DNA from: Coccinella septempunctata
Taxonomy: Eukaryota > Arthropoda > Insecta > Coleoptera > Coccinellidae
Assembly: GCF_907165205.1 (NCBI RefSeq)
Contig: NC_058198.1
Span: 6,859,001 to 6,923,000, forward strand
Direction: 5' to 3'
DNA: 64,000 nucleotides
The notes beneath the pieces are model-generated. The model was given only the letters and a program-made list of their open reading frames with translations. It made no database searches and had not been told where the DNA came from. A program made the position numbers and the translations under genes. Every line of letters begins with the position of its first letter. Positions within the stretch are counted from its first letter, which is position 1. Below are positions 13,401 through 28,400 of the stretch, one piece after another.

Positions 13401-16400
13401 ATATTGAAAGAACTGATCCAATGAGAAAAATTCTCTATAAAGGTTTAGTGGAAGAATAAGGAAATATAACCTTCAACCCTCAGCTTTGTTCCTCATATAC
13501 AAAGAGTCATTTGTAAATTGAGCCTCCCATGATTTCAAGTTATTGAATCGAGCTTAGGACCAATTTATTCCCAATGAGGATCTCAACAAAATAAGCCGCT
13601 TATAAGTTCTAACTGACCTTCTATAAACAGGGAAAATCCTGTGTCAAACGACTTGTATGGAAATTCTGAACATATTGTTTCCTTGACCAGTGGTGCCGTT
13701 GGCAGGTCATTTGCTATCCCCAAGATAAATGAGTTTTCAATCGTTTCTTTATTTCGTTTTCAGAAACATCGATGCCCTAGGGAGCTGAGACAAATGAGAA
13801 AATCTCTAGCTGCTGTTAATAATTGAACTTTCCGTTCTATTTCTCAAGAAGTATTTCAACGTAACTCATCAATACGTTTCCGCTTGGGAAGTTCAATCAA
13901 AATTGGGACAAATATGTTCTTGACTCAATTAAAGTCAGTCAACGTAACACAATAGCAGCATATAAGAGTATTATACTAACTCAATAAAAAAACACATGCT
14001 ATGATGCTTATTCTACACTGAACCAACCAAAGGAGTTAACGATTGATTGATTCTTTATTGCTATACATTTGATGGTATGCTAAGGTTGTCGTTCTTGAGA
14101 AATATGGGTCCGTCAGTATCACTTCTTTTGAACGATGCTTAGCACCAATTTCGAAGAATTAAAATTTTAATAGTTTAGTTCTCTTTCCTCTCGTCTTATG
14201 GCTCTTGTTTCTGATGTACGAATTATGATGAGCTCGCCTATTGCGTCTGTGGAATCCTAAAAATATGATAATATGTTGACACTGTTGTGGCTCCACTGTT
14301 TCATTCCAATAACCCATTATGGAAATTGTGGGGATGCCTTACTCTGAGGGCCCTAGAGGCCAAACGTTTAGACCTAGGCAATCCGCCCCTAATCGTTTTA
14401 ATCAACACATTCCAGTCTACAGGCCCCTGGAATTTCAAGAAATTCCACTGCAACAGTTTTTCGATTTGTGAAAGTTACTCCTGTGTATGGTTCTCCCAAG
14501 ATCCGACAAAAATTGCTCGACTTATTTATTCGTTAATTTAGTTCAATATACGTTGCACTGAGGATCCATTGGAGGTTGTTTGGGGAATTTATTTGGGAAA
14601 TAACCGAATATAACTAGTATCGTAAAATCTGTTTTATATAGCCGAGCAATAAGTTCGTGGTCGGAATTGATTTTCTATTATCCAGGCACAATCGAACATT
14701 ACTCGAACGACAAAACGAAATTTCGATGGAAATTAAATGAACATCTTTCGTACACCTCCACCGAACAGATAAGTCCAGACCTCTTCGGTATGGGGTGGAT
14801 CGTTTGGAATAATTGCTCACTCGATCACACCTGGTGGAGAATTTTGTGCAATTTGTGGCGCTCTGTGATTGTTACCAATAAAAGCATAAAGAAGTCTTGT
14901 TATGGTCTTCGGAGAAGCGAACCATGCCGATAGCTACCTCCAATAAAGGGAAAACGTCACGAATTCCACAAAGGATTCATTGAAGACACCTGGAATAGTC
15001 ACCAGAAGAATTCTTCCATAATCTTTCAGCCCCATCAATATTTGTCTCGAGAAGTAGGCATTTTGTTGTTGGAAAGTTGGAAATCCTTCGGTTTTGAATG
15101 TACAAGGTGTGAAAATATATTTCTGCATGTTTCGACATCATATCAAGAAAAAATTCTTCAGATTGACAATGAAAATCTGTTATTCAGAATATACATGGAG
15201 TACATATCTAACATTAACTTCTTCTCCTAGTATATTCTGCTTCTATGTATACATCAACGGTTGTCGTTGATGGGAACTGAATGGTTCAAGTTCAATAGAT
15301 AACTGAATATTAAATGTCATTCAAGCAACCTGACTTGCTCCAGATTCCAGAAGGATCATATCATTCCCACCATAAGTTCGTTATACTGGCAAATTTATTG
15401 ACCTGAATATTATTATACTGTATAAACATTACAGCATTCCTCGTTTGCATGGGACATCGCCTTGCTAGGCCCCAGTTTGTATAAACTTCTCTGCAAAAAT
15501 ATTTGTTCATCTATCCAGGATTGAACAGAATACAACGGTCTCAAGATAACTGGCTCTATTAATAGTAAAATTTATATTTGAATTTTGTTATTATCTCTCA
15601 CAAAGCTAGTCTGTATGGCTGCCTGGGGTTGAACAAATTCAATTATTGGAGAATACGATTTTCGATACTATCAAATTCGTTATCCAACATTGGATACTAA
15701 TGAAAATCATTAAATTTGATCTCACTTAGTTCCACTATAGATTTTCATCAAGTATGGGGTCATATCACTTCCATATTCAAGATATTTATCACCCAAACGT
15801 GCATCAAGGAAGATTCATTCTTATTTCTGTGCATGTCGGTTCATTCACTCATGCCTACGCGGTATATTGTTTACGAAATTGTCGGTTTAGAATAGAGTTT
15901 TCTTAGCGCTCTAACCCGAGGATCAATTATCCTCCAGTCTATCCCTTCCAGAAACTAGTGGTTTCACAAAGGCGTAAGACATCATCAATTATGTCTATTT
16001 CTCATTTGAGAAGGGTCTTCAACTCCGCAAGTAAGGTTTAATCTGCCTATTGGGTGAATCGAATCTTACAGCTCTTGAAAGAAGCAACTCCTATTTATTA
16101 ATCTCTGTTGTCGATGTTTCACTGATAAAACAGCTCGAAAATGTCCACAGACGGTGAAATGTGGTCACAAGTGGGAAGTAGATTATTTCCACTTCAAAAC
16201 AAGTCCAAACAAAAGTAATTGTTCTTCTGTAGGGAATTGAACTCATACAGATTTCAAAAATTAAGAAAAGAATCAACGAACCTTCCTTCTGTTAGTTGTA
16301 CTCAACTTGAATTACGAAAGATATCAATCCACAAACCAGATTTTTTGTGTTTTGAAGGACCCCTGTTTGAAACGTCAATTTGCTGTATCTGGTTTGATGA

Positions 16401-19400
16401 CATTCCTGATTCAATTCCTTCTGCATCATTTATCATAGTCGTTCACCTTGAATTAGAACATCAAACCAGAACCACCAGGTTGACGTTTCATAGGTCATAT
16501 TGTTCGCAAAAAGTCAATGAACCAAAGCTTCACTGAGCCTTTGCTTTGTCTATTATGTTTTGCGAAGTGCGTTCTTACTGACACTACTGTAGATCAGTCG
16601 CATTCAATTCGAATGGTTGATGAATTGGAAATAACTGATTGATGTTGAGTGTCTGCTAGGTTCACCTTTATACCTCTCAGTTTTGGAAGTGGCTATGAAG
16701 GCAGCTCTGGCAAAGGAGACAATGGCGTGATAGTGGGCTGTTTAGGAGTAGGGACCAAGCCGGCACCAGTTTCTACTTCCTGCAAAGGGTTGCAGGGTAA
16801 TTGTTCCTGATAGAGATGTATGATCTACACAGTCTACACCAAACAGGCTTCTTGTATCTCAACGTCCTATTTGATTCACCTATGGCTCTGTACTGTACAC
16901 AGGGACTGGAGTGTGGGACCTTATTTCAACCAGTATCCCCTAGGAAAGAACTGATCTGAGTCGAGGCACCACACGTAGAACGAGGAGAAGAAGAAGAACT
17001 GAGATTAGTTTAATCAACTCGAACAGTCGAAGTTATTCCAATTGGCAACAACAGATCAACGTATTGAACAGATGTCCTTCAGGACTATCTGATTCGATAA
17101 ATCAAAAGCTTGAATGCAACTGTTTTTATGTTTTCTACGATAAGAGACTCCTGCAGATTAGTGGTGTTCAACTTAAATCGGAAAAGTTATCAGTGGTTTG
17201 ACGAATTGGACGAAGGTCCTTCGAAATACAAACAGTCAATAAACGAGAGGGTCAAATGCAGACTTGTACACGTACATAAAACGTATGGGCCGTACGTAGC
17301 GATATTTCAAAATGCCAAGAAATAATGTCGGTTGGTCCAGCGTGAGCCACTGCTGGACCCGAATAGTGGCGGTCACCATTCAGCCAATTGGAAGAATAAA
17401 GACAAATGTTTAGTTGGGGTTCTGAAGCGCTGGCGGAAATAAATGCCACTTGCAATACCAGTTCAGTTTGATGGAACGTGCGGCACTCTGCAGGACAATC
17501 GTTTCTGAAATAATAATTCCCTAACTGGCGGCAGGAGGTACGCAGGACAAAAAACGACGGAAGGTGGTATCACGGATTTTTCCAGCTTCGTTCTGTATCA
17601 AGGCTATGCTAATGATACTACGGTTTTTTATCGCTCATATTTTCATCGGAATCATGGAGTGGATGAGCATTTTACCGAACTCCCTAAAGTCGGATTGGAA
17701 TAAGTATACGAGGATATATTGAAAAATTCTTAGCCTACTATAAAACCAAACAAAATTTCAATGTCAAAAAATTTTATTACTCAACATATTCTCCTCTTAA
17801 TTGGATACATTTATTACAGCGAACCTGCAACGTCTCTAGACCTTTAAAAAAAAATGTTTCTTCTTGCTCTGCAAACGAGACCTCCACAGCTTTCATTACC
17901 TCCTCGTTGAAAGAAAATTTACGACCTTTTAAACTTTTTTTCAGTTGAGGAAAGAGATGATAGTCGGATAGAGCCAAATCTGGTAAATAAGGGGGGTGTT
18001 TTAGTAATTCAAACACTAAATGACGCATGGCAACATGAGATTTGTGTGCAGGGACGTTTTCCTGCAAAAACAAAATACCTTTGGATAGCTTTCCGCGTCT
18101 TTTCTCTTTAACTTTTTCCCGCAGAGTGGTCAGAAATGTCGAATAGTAATCTCTGGTTAGTGTTCTACCCTTATCCAAAAAATCAGTCGTGATTATTACT
18201 CCATGGCAATCCCAAAAAACTGAAGCAAGAACTTTTCCAGCAGATTTTTGGACACGAAACTTCTTAGGTCTCGGAGAACCAGAGCGTCGCCATTCCATCG
18301 ATTGTTGCTTTGTTTCTGGATCGTAGAAATGTACCCAAGTCTCATCCATAGTAACAATTCGGTTAAAGAAGTCTACATAGTTTTCAAATCGAGCACAGAT
18401 CAAACGCGATGCTTCTACCCTTGCACGCTTTTGGTCAACACTCAAACATTTGGGGATCCATTTTGCAGCAATTTTTCTCATGTCCAAATTGACGTGAACT
18501 ATAGATGAACGCGTTCGTATGAAATATTCAGTGCTTCAGATATCCGTTTAAGTCCAATTCGACGATCTTCAATGAAAAATTTACCTCTTTTGAAGCTTGC
18601 AGTCCAATTTTTCCTGGTTGCATACGAAGGACATTGATCACCAAAGGTACATTTCTTCGTAAATCTGCTTACCTCTTAACCCTTTTAAATACAGTTACTT
18701 GGTGATGGCTCGATACTCCAATTTTTCGATTTTCACAATTTCGGTGGACATCTTCTTTCTTTCAATTCATTGCGTAATTCTGGTTTACTTTTTTGACCTC
18801 AAACTTCACACTGACACTTCTAATGAGTTATTTTTCGTTGCTATGATAACGCAATATGTTTTTTTTTTATGCATGGAACTGGTCTAGGCTGACTAGATAT
18901 CAATACATCCTTATAAATTGCTGGTTGGAATATTTTTATGTTAGCTCTGTTTTTTACGAGTTGCAGGATAGCAATATGAACATATTTTGAGAAGGCTATT
19001 GTCGAATATGACTCATAATAACATATATTTTTATTCTTAGAATTTTTTAGATCTTTTACGTCATGAGCACCCTGTATATCACCTGGATGCATGCAGAAAA
19101 GTGACGAATTGGCGCACATTGCTTGCTCCAGATTGATTGTAAGCCTAGTTAGTATCCGATATTTTGGTTGGTTTCATGAAGCCCACACCGTTGTCAAACT
19201 TCAACTCCTATTCACATCTCGCCTCTGTTCCTGACATAAAACGAACCGTATAAAAGCTATTATATCACGCGACTGCAGAAAAAAGAAGAAGGGAGCTTCT
19301 TATTCAAAATATAATTCGGTGCCTGCGAATCGGAGCGTTGTTTTACGGAATTCGATTCAACACATTAGGCCCTATCTACATTCTGATCATTTTATGAAAC

Positions 19401-22400
19401 ATTCGGGGCAGCTTTATGTTTAATATCTCGGATAAAAAGCCGAAAACGGAGAACAAATTTAATAAGGTTCATTCATATCGAGAATGCAATTCATTGTGAA
19501 TTGAGAGCAGATGCTGACCCAGAACCTAATCCTCCATTTTCTGGATTCTGATTTGCATTCTATACTCCGGAACAAGTACAATAAAAAATTCAAGTAACTA
19601 ACTCTCTCGTTAGCCCAGTTCCTCCTTCCGCTGCATTTCCCTCTCGATGGGCTACGCCTGATTTGAATTTGAGATCTTCTTTTATGTTATTCGCTCTGGT
19701 GGAAAGAATATTGCGATTCCATCTCGCACCTGCTTTCGATCTACCCAACTACTCGATTATAACCAAATAATTATGCTTAATCGAGAGCTTCGAACAAAAC
19801 TTCAGAATTCAGAAGGTTCCACCAACAACCGTAAGAACATAGATTATAGATTTTAAAGGGGGTTGAATACTACGACTTCAGGATCTATTGTGCCCTGCCT
19901 CAAAACTGTTTTCGGCCACTAGGTTATCTACAGCTAGCCGTCCAGTTCTAGAGTTCTGAAGAAGTCCACTATCTGGGATGCCTTCAAGGGGTAACCTTCT
20001 AGCTCTAGCAAGTTTCCCGACCAGAACATATATTGCATTGGCTAGCAATGACGAGGCATTCTGTCACCAGATAATCCTCCAAACAGAATCTAGTTTCCAC
20101 TAGACCCATTCTCATTAGATTCTGCTCTGTAGTGTTTCATTCTCGGTAGATTCCTCCAGAGTAATACTCTTTCGGTTTTTTCCTTCTCCTGAAACTCTTT
20201 ATTGTAGGTCCTATACCACAGAAAGGTTCCAGGCCAATAAAACTGTTTTGTGCTCCTTTCCTGGCAAGTGTATTGCCCTCTTTATACCATTGACTCTCGA
20301 GTAACTGGGAACCCAGGCTAAACAATATTTGTTATTCTTGCCTGATTACTTCAGTTCTCTATTATCATCATAGAATCGATGACGTGCAGGCTTAGTGCTC
20401 TGATCATGTCACATTTCTTTCTAGGTTTATCTCCATACATCTTTCGATTGCAAATATTTCTACAAGATGCTTGGACAGTGACCTACCAATAGTCAGTATC
20501 TGGTGCCAAACGAGAATACTTCTGCGCCAGTCCCTGTCATGGTTTTCGAAACATCTGTATACCATTTAAACTCATGGTATTTCTCTTGAGGTTTTCCCAA
20601 CCGTAAGAAAATGACGAAGCAACACTCAAATATTCCAGTAGTAGGAAGACCCCGACCAAAGATTATCGAAATGAGAAAATTCTTACGCAGAACGGCACTG
20701 CAACATTCACAAAGTATTAAAAAAAATTGTCCATCAGTTTGGTGCAAAGAGCGATCATTATCTGACAACCACCCCACGAACTCTTGCTTTTTACAGTTGA
20801 AAATTTCGGAATGAAGGACGAAAAAGCTCATTTCCGAAATTTTGTCGCCATATTACACTTTTAATGATCAACGTCGAGCTGTTCAGGGTTGAAATTCACA
20901 TAGATTAACATCAATTAGGTATTGGAAGATTCTCAGGGAAAGTATAAAGTTCAAACCCCGTATGGGTCCTAAAAGAAAAGGGCAAATTTCAAAAATTCAT
21001 TAAGTCATAATGACCGCCGAAAAGTCACTCGGCAGAAGGGCAAACAGACGTAGTCGGCATCATGTTGGGGGAAATTTATTATATGTTTCAACCGTTTTGC
21101 GGTGATGTTTCGTACACTTCTTTGAATCGCCCCAAATTAGGCTTATTAAAATTTTCGTGGTCCTTTTGATTTCACGATCGGAAAAGGAAAAACACCGGAC
21201 AAATTCTATGAAGTCGAGTTCTTTCATTTCACGTCCACTCTGAATAAATAAGAATATTTTTAATAACTCTCATCGCACGTAGCATATACAAAGTGTTTCG
21301 GGAAAAACAGCACCATTACTTTTCATACTTATAGCAGTTTTGTACGTGATGAATATTTAGGAGTATTAGGATAGGCCACAAAACGTAGACTTTCCAGGAA
21401 TTTGTAATCATAATTCATTGACCCTGGAGTGGAGAGCAAAATAAGAGGAAGGAGGACTCAAGGTTCAATGGCCTCACATTTGAAATGCTGGTCCATTACC
21501 TTTCCAGCAATATTACATACGAAATGACAAATCAAGTGAAACAAGCAAGCAAAATACCAAAAGGTGTCTGCTTTTGAGCGTAAGCTGTTTTATATCACCC
21601 TGAGGTATATAGATTTTATCACAGTGGACCTATTTCATCCATCAGGACGAAGGAAACCTAAGAAATCTGGATGGTTTCATATATGTATAATAAAACAATC
21701 GGAAATGTCTCAATTTATCTACAGTTTCTGTAGAATTTTTATAATCTATACTACCTCATTTGGGTAGTATTTGAAGAGTACAAATAGGGGAAGAACATTG
21801 ACTAAAAACTCACTTTGCTGCTTTTCTCTGCCATTTTCGTGGCGCAATACAATATTTCTGCTGTCCTCCCTCCTCCATAGAACAGCAGGTTCTGGTACTC
21901 CAGTAGCCGAGCATCTAAGTTTTATGGTACCACCCTCAATAGCGACACCTGCACCTTCGGTCGATTCATTGTCATTCAAAATGTCAGGCGGAATAACAAC
22001 TTCCAAATGGCCCATCTGTAATAAAAAATCCATATGATGATACATATTTACAAGTGGAGAGCCTCAATGAATTAGTGGAAGATTCTCACTGTGTTGAATA
22101 TATTGATTTTAGTTTTCTGCTTTGAAAAGTGCAGCTAAAATGCATCGAATGCTTAGAAAAATTTATGGAGCTGATGCTTCAAATGATAAATCATAAAAGA
22201 AATGATTTCAACCTTCCATCAAGAATGATGATTTCAGCGTTGAAGACAAGCCTCTCTCTGGAAGCCAAAAAACTAGAAACTGGAAGGTTCATTCAAAAAA
22301 GAAGACTAGTGAGTCCTTTCAAAAGTGAGATGTTGAGACCTATAAACATATATACGAAGCTTAAGGCCTCAGACTCCATACTGACAAAACCAATATCCTG

Positions 22401-25400
22401 GTAAGTCCGCCAGAAAGCCTTCAAACAGATATCAGCCTGGAACATGAAACTCTAAAACAAGTCGGGCAGTTCAAATATTTGGGAAGCTTCATAAATATTA
22501 GGGCTAACCTGGACACGGAAATACACCACCGTATCAAGTCGGCATCACGGGCATTCTGGAAGCTGACAGAGTGTTTCAAAATCACGACCTCAATCTGAAG
22601 ACCTCGACAGCTGTTTACAAAGCAGTTGTCCTCCCAACGCTTCTTTACCGAAACGAAAGCTGGACGCCCAACAGGCGACATAAACAGCTAGAACAAATGC
22701 AACAACGTCATCTAAGAAAAATAATGCACATCAGATGGTTCCACAAATTTTCAAATGTAGAAGTCTTGCAGCGCTCGAGTTGTATAACAATTGAGACTCA
22801 AGCAACGAAGGCTCGACTCAGATGGAGTGGCCACATTCTGAGGATGCAAGACACAAGACTCCCCAAAATAGCTCTGTATGGCGAATTCACAGAGGGAGCT
22901 CAGAAACCAGGAGGCCAGTACAAGCGGTTCAAGGATATACTGCATCAATCCCTAAAATCAGTTAATGCCAATCATAACTGGGAACAACTAGCGTTACACA
23001 AATCACAGTAGAGGTCTTTGGTCCACAGTTATAGTGGAGACTCGAGAAGAATACAGCGGCGGTAGATCTGGTTGGTGACTATTCTACCCGGAGTGGGGAA
23101 GGATTTGTAGGATGATGATGATGATGATGATGCTGCCAGAGAGGTGGAAAAATATTGTAGCCAGCGATGAAGAATACTTAGAACGATCTCTTTATTCATT
23201 TGTTCTGAAATAAATGCCTTTCTGACCATAAAAAAACGGTCCAAACTAATTTGTGCACAGTGAAGCGTTGTTCCATCTTCGAGACAAAAAATATCGACAA
23301 TCCCTTCAAGCAGTCTCTTCAAATGACAAATTCCTGGTGTTTACTCCAGAGTATCCAAAAAAAAAAATGGTTGGTCTACCAACAATGATATCCAATTTAG
23401 GAACACGAAATTTTCAGGTTTTAGATAATTCCTGGTTGAATTCTGGCGACTCCGATCCTCTCTCCTGCTCCTTCCACTTTATTTCGCAGATGCCGCTTTG
23501 TGAGAGGATACATGGTCGGTACCGGTAAAAACGGCATCGTAAACTTAACGTTTAGATTCGGCAGGAATGTGGCCATTGCTGAGAATGTTCGGCATTCTAT
23601 CAGAAGCCGCTAAACTCGCTCCATCCCTCTGATAATCTCTCCACTCTGATTATTTAGGGTCATGATACAAAATTACGCTTCAACGTCATTCCGCAATTTC
23701 ATCATTTATCCGAAATATTTTCGGCTTTTCAACGTGAAATATCATCCTCCATTTCGATCCCTTCCAGACCTGCCCCTAAGAATTCCAGTATTTTGACATG
23801 ATTCTAGACCGTTTTCAGCATTCGAAACAACTGAAACTCCACAAAGAAGGGTACAAAATTCTTCGAAAGTTTACTATCACCGAATACAATGCCCATCAGA
23901 TTGAACAATTTATTTGTTTGAGTCAGGATGAAAAACGAACAGTTTTCCAACCCTATATCTTCATAGTGGTCCTCGTAGTACTGTCTGTTCTCACAAAAAA
24001 TGGTTTGCAGGCCATGGCAGGCCAATTTAAATGCGCACTGTTTGTCGCTGGATAAGAATCATAATGACCTCAGTTTGTCCTACCTAGGCATCGGACTGAT
24101 CGACTGGCTTGGTGCAGAGAAGTGGTTCTGCCTCTGACTGTTCAACCCACTATTTCAGCAAGATAATCCATGTAGCCAGACCCACATTGACTCATTTTGA
24201 AGACAATGAATACAATTTGTTGCTTTGGCTTCCAAGATCTCCAGATATTTCACCCATAGAACAGCTCTGGGACATGATGGGAAGATAACCCCATTTACTA
24301 CATCCTCTACAGACTGTAGGAGCTATTCTACATGAGATGCAATTCACATGATATGCGATACTTCACGAGATAATCTACCATCTCATCAGAAATGCTATGA
24401 AATTTCTGTACTTCCACGAATTCGAATGAAAACTGAAAATTGCTTCACGTCCATCTATGAGTATCAAAATGTTCCTTACCTGACTCCGCATAGGATCAGT
24501 ATTGATCTGGCACATGTACGTCCCAGAATCGTTTTTCTTAACGTTAGAAACATGAAGTTTCCACGTATTATGACCATTGTGCGTAACAGATAATCTTGGA
24601 TTCTGTGCCACCATATGAGTGTGGATGGCCAGTATGGCTTTGGTATCCGACTTGATCCACGCCACCTGTAATAAAAAAACATATTTAGGACACGGTTAGA
24701 TTTCAAATAGATTTCTTCGATAAGTTAGTGCTGTTTGTGTTTCTTTTCCGTTACTATATACTCACGATAATTTTATGTTAACACGAATGGTGTACTGATT
24801 ATATTATATATTCGGAAATAACGAAAAACAATGAGAAATTTTCATCATAGTGTTAAACGAAAGGGTGATCAGTTTTTGCATTTACTCTCTAGGTTTGTTA
24901 CTTAATGAATCAGTTTCACATAGACAGCTACATTCCAGGAATGTGATTTCCTCAAGAAAACGGTACATCACTAGTAATATACCCAGAAAAAGTTATTTTG
25001 AAGGAATTAACGTTTTGGCAACCTAATGACCATGTATGTAATAAAAAAAATTTGTGCTAAAAAAATACCTCTCAGTTTTTCAATGAAAAATCAATTTATG
25101 AGAGCTGACTAGTGCATATAATTTAAGGTATATTATGAGAGCGAATTTTCAATTTCGACTATCTGTATTTCATGTTCGAATTAAAAAAACCATTTATTTC
25201 GAGTTCAAATTCCAAGGTTTATATGATCCACCAGCATTCCACGTTGATGAATTCGGTGTAATGTTCATTTATTTAATAATTTTCATGACAAGAAATTAAC
25301 TTGTCGTAATTGCTTTGGTGAAAGTAGCATTAAACCTCTAGTCTGTTTCTGTAATGCATTCCTGTCACTGAATTCTGAATTTCTAGCACATACCACGTCC

Positions 25401-28400
25401 CGTACAATTTATCTGATACCACACATTTACCTGAAAGCCACCGTTAACAATTGAGCATGCATATGACTGTTGGAGTTATCCAGACAGTATCTGAGGGGTC
25501 AGAATCGTGCAATTAGTTTTTTTCCAGGAAAATAGATAATATAATGCTTTATGAATTAAGTTATCTGAAGAAACCCTTGGTCTTTGTATCATATTGAATC
25601 TCTCGAAGGCAAATTGAATAGTTTCGTCACTGACCGGAGACAATCAACATATAAACAGAAACTCAGGTAGAAATTATCCTTGAAATGAATTTTTCGCTTA
25701 AAATTCTAAAATTTCGAGCTAGGGCCAAAATAGACACAACACTAGTACGATTGAGCTGTGAATTAGAAGACTGAAAAAAATGCTTTCCTTGACAATATAA
25801 GTACCCACATATCACAAACCCTCAGCTACAACTGGATTAGTTGAAGTAAACCTTATCAATAAAAAAATTTTGTATCCTTTTCATCCGAACTGAGTAATTA
25901 CAGAAAGAGTTATCATTGTGCAAGCTTCTCAGGCAGGCTAAGACAATTGAGGCAACCTAAGTAGGAGCAAAAAATCCAGTTCCATACAGAAACAACGTTT
26001 TTTTCATCGGAATCGAGTTATGAAATTAGCTGGGATTACAAGTTGCTGATCCATACGTCCAGAAAAGAAGTTTTTTGTTTCTCCACTTCTCGGGAAGAGT
26101 AAAAAAGTTCGAAAAAGCGAAACGTAAACGAATATTCCGAAGCTGTGCTTTTTGAGTGAAAGCGGAATAAAAATCCATTAACCGAATCATGATGAAAGAC
26201 ATTTCCCTATTGAGTAAAGGGGACAAGGATGAGGAATATGTAAAATTACTGGCCAGGGATATTTCCGAGAGCTTCTTCATTAATCTGGAATTAGCGTAGG
26301 AATTATTTCAGAATTTTATTCAAAATTACTTCTTTGAAGTTCCTTACGGTTTAAGTCGATGAATGCCATCTTTCAAAGTAACTCAATTTTCTCGTGAGAT
26401 AATCCTCAATGGAAATTCTTCATCTGGATGGCCTTGTATTTTCCTAAACTCCACGATGCAACTCATCCTGAAATGAGAAGCACGTGAAGTTGGAATTGGA
26501 ATATTTTTGCTACATCCGTTTATTCAACTGGATGAATCTGGGTGAGAGGCACTTCAATAATGCTGTAATATTCCGTGAAATACCTCAAGGAGCCTCAACG
26601 TACACAATTCACACTTTTTTCTATGAAACTCTTCATTCTTTTCTCATAAAACAAACAATAATATCAACTGATCATCCTCTGGTATCTGATCAAAATGATC
26701 ATTTGGACAGAATATCCCTGAAATAAATTGATGGTCAGTGATCTCTATCAATTGTTGATAAGTGTATACAGGGTGTTTTCAAAGGTGAGGCTTCCTTTTG
26801 ACAGTAGGTAGAACTCATCAGAATAAATCGTTTAACCAAAAATTGTCTACATAAAATATTCAAGATGGCTGAGATACAACCCCTAGCAGTTCGACAAAAT
26901 TTCATTGAATTTCAAGTACGTGATTGTAGAAAGTGACTCCTGATCGCAAAAACGAAACAGGACATAAACGTATTGCTGGACAATGAATGGTTCACTACCA
27001 AGTTCATCGGATTAGATGCAGGTTACTCTTGAGAGAATCATAATTGTTGTATCGTGCAATTAAGGGTGAAAAAAATTTAGATAATCGAGGCAGTTTCTTG
27101 AAAGTGCTTATGTTAGTTATGTTGAGAAAGTGCTATGATGTTTCCCCATTTCATCCCATTTTTACGACGATTGTTGGAATGTTCGAACAAGAAGATTGTG
27201 ATGCCCATTGTGGAAAAATTCGTGAATAATTCAGACGAATTTTATTGGTGAGATTTTGAAGTTTTCTTCTATTTTTCACACTTGTGTCCTAAGTCTCTTC
27301 AGTCAGTTGGTATCGAAATGAGCCATTTCATAAAATCCTGTAAGTTACTAAAAACTAATGAGAACAATTCGGCAATCCTAAGTTTCCATTTTCATTACCA
27401 CGTGAATATCGAACGAGCCAATATCCTAAACGAAACCACGTGGTCGAATCAGGAGATAAGATTTTTCTCACTGCTTTGCGATAATTCAGCTAACAAGTTC
27501 TCAAGGGTCGTATTTCAGTAATCATTTTAAATTTTTTTCAAGTTTGTAATTTTGAAAGTTTTGTATAGGTGATTTTTGGTGAAACGCTTCATTTTGACCA
27601 GTTCTATCTTCTGTTGAAAAAAAAACGCCCCACCTTCAAATACACCTTGCATATAATCAACAATAACACATTGAATTCGCATAGGAGTTCCCAAAACAAT
27701 GAATCGGTCTCCCTCTCTTGTCCAATTTTTATTTCCAGCTCCAGGAGATGCAGGCAAGTTCCCTACAGGATAGATTCATTCGAATATCTGATATCACATT
27801 CATTACGTGGGCTCTAGTTCAGACGAACCCTAAGGATAAATGAAATTGAAATTGTCTTCCGACAAATACTTCGGGAGCGATCCGTCTCTGGGACTTTTTA
27901 TATAAATCCATTTACGCAATGTTTGCGAGAGAGTGTTGAACGGTCGGCTCGGAGTTCCGAAAGGAAGGTATATTCGGTGATTTTATTACGAAGAGAGTTG
28001 GTTTCGGAAGTAGTATGTGGCAAATTCAATAAATGCGACTTGCACATCTGATTGGATATCTTTGTGCTGCCCCGGGGAATATAGGCAGACAATGCAATCA
28101 ACTGTTATAGGCCCTGCGTCACTTCAAATAGCGACTGATAAAATTATTTTTCCACCTCACTCCACCGGCAAAATGAATTTTTCAGCATTATTATCCCCGG
28201 CACCTGATCGGAAGTTGGCTTTCCCAAATTTCGGAACGGAAATTCACTGCCATAAGGGTTGAATTTTAGCGACACCCCTCTATAAATAAGTGGAAATCAA
28301 GGTTTGCATTAATGCGTCTTCAAAAACCTGATTGGATATTGTATGGCATTCATCTCTGCAAACCAGACCTCCACAGCTTTTATTACCTTCTCATTGGAAG

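Larger units (their letters stand above)
10580..21813 (-). other. Intron 3 of DIP-like gene
   Basis: The intron is 11.2 kb, with donor A|GTGAGT next to exon 3. Recognisable contents are LINE tails at 11186-11589, a possible LINE 3' tail at 14041-14060, another at 16680-16998, a mariner copy at 17709-18913 and a LINE relic at 19880-20590. The stretches 11590-14040, 14060-16680, 16999-17708, 18914-19879 and 20600-21813 hold nothing I can name beyond AT-rich sequence and short frames. Confidence 0.7.
22016..24479 (-). other. Intron 2 of DIP-like gene
   Basis: The intron is 2.5 kb, with donor GTAAGG at 24479. It is crowded with relics on the opposite strand: a mariner helix-turn-helix fragment (22125-22285), an RTE-like LINE end (22395-23132) and a Tc1 fragment (24060-24430) that stops about 50 bp from the exon 2 donor. 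The stretch 23133-24059 holds nothing recognised. Confidence 0.7.

Noticed and set aside
18248..18508. Plus-strand frames over the mariner copies (also at 28686 and 52804)
   Set aside because: They run antisense to the transposase and recur only because the element recurs.
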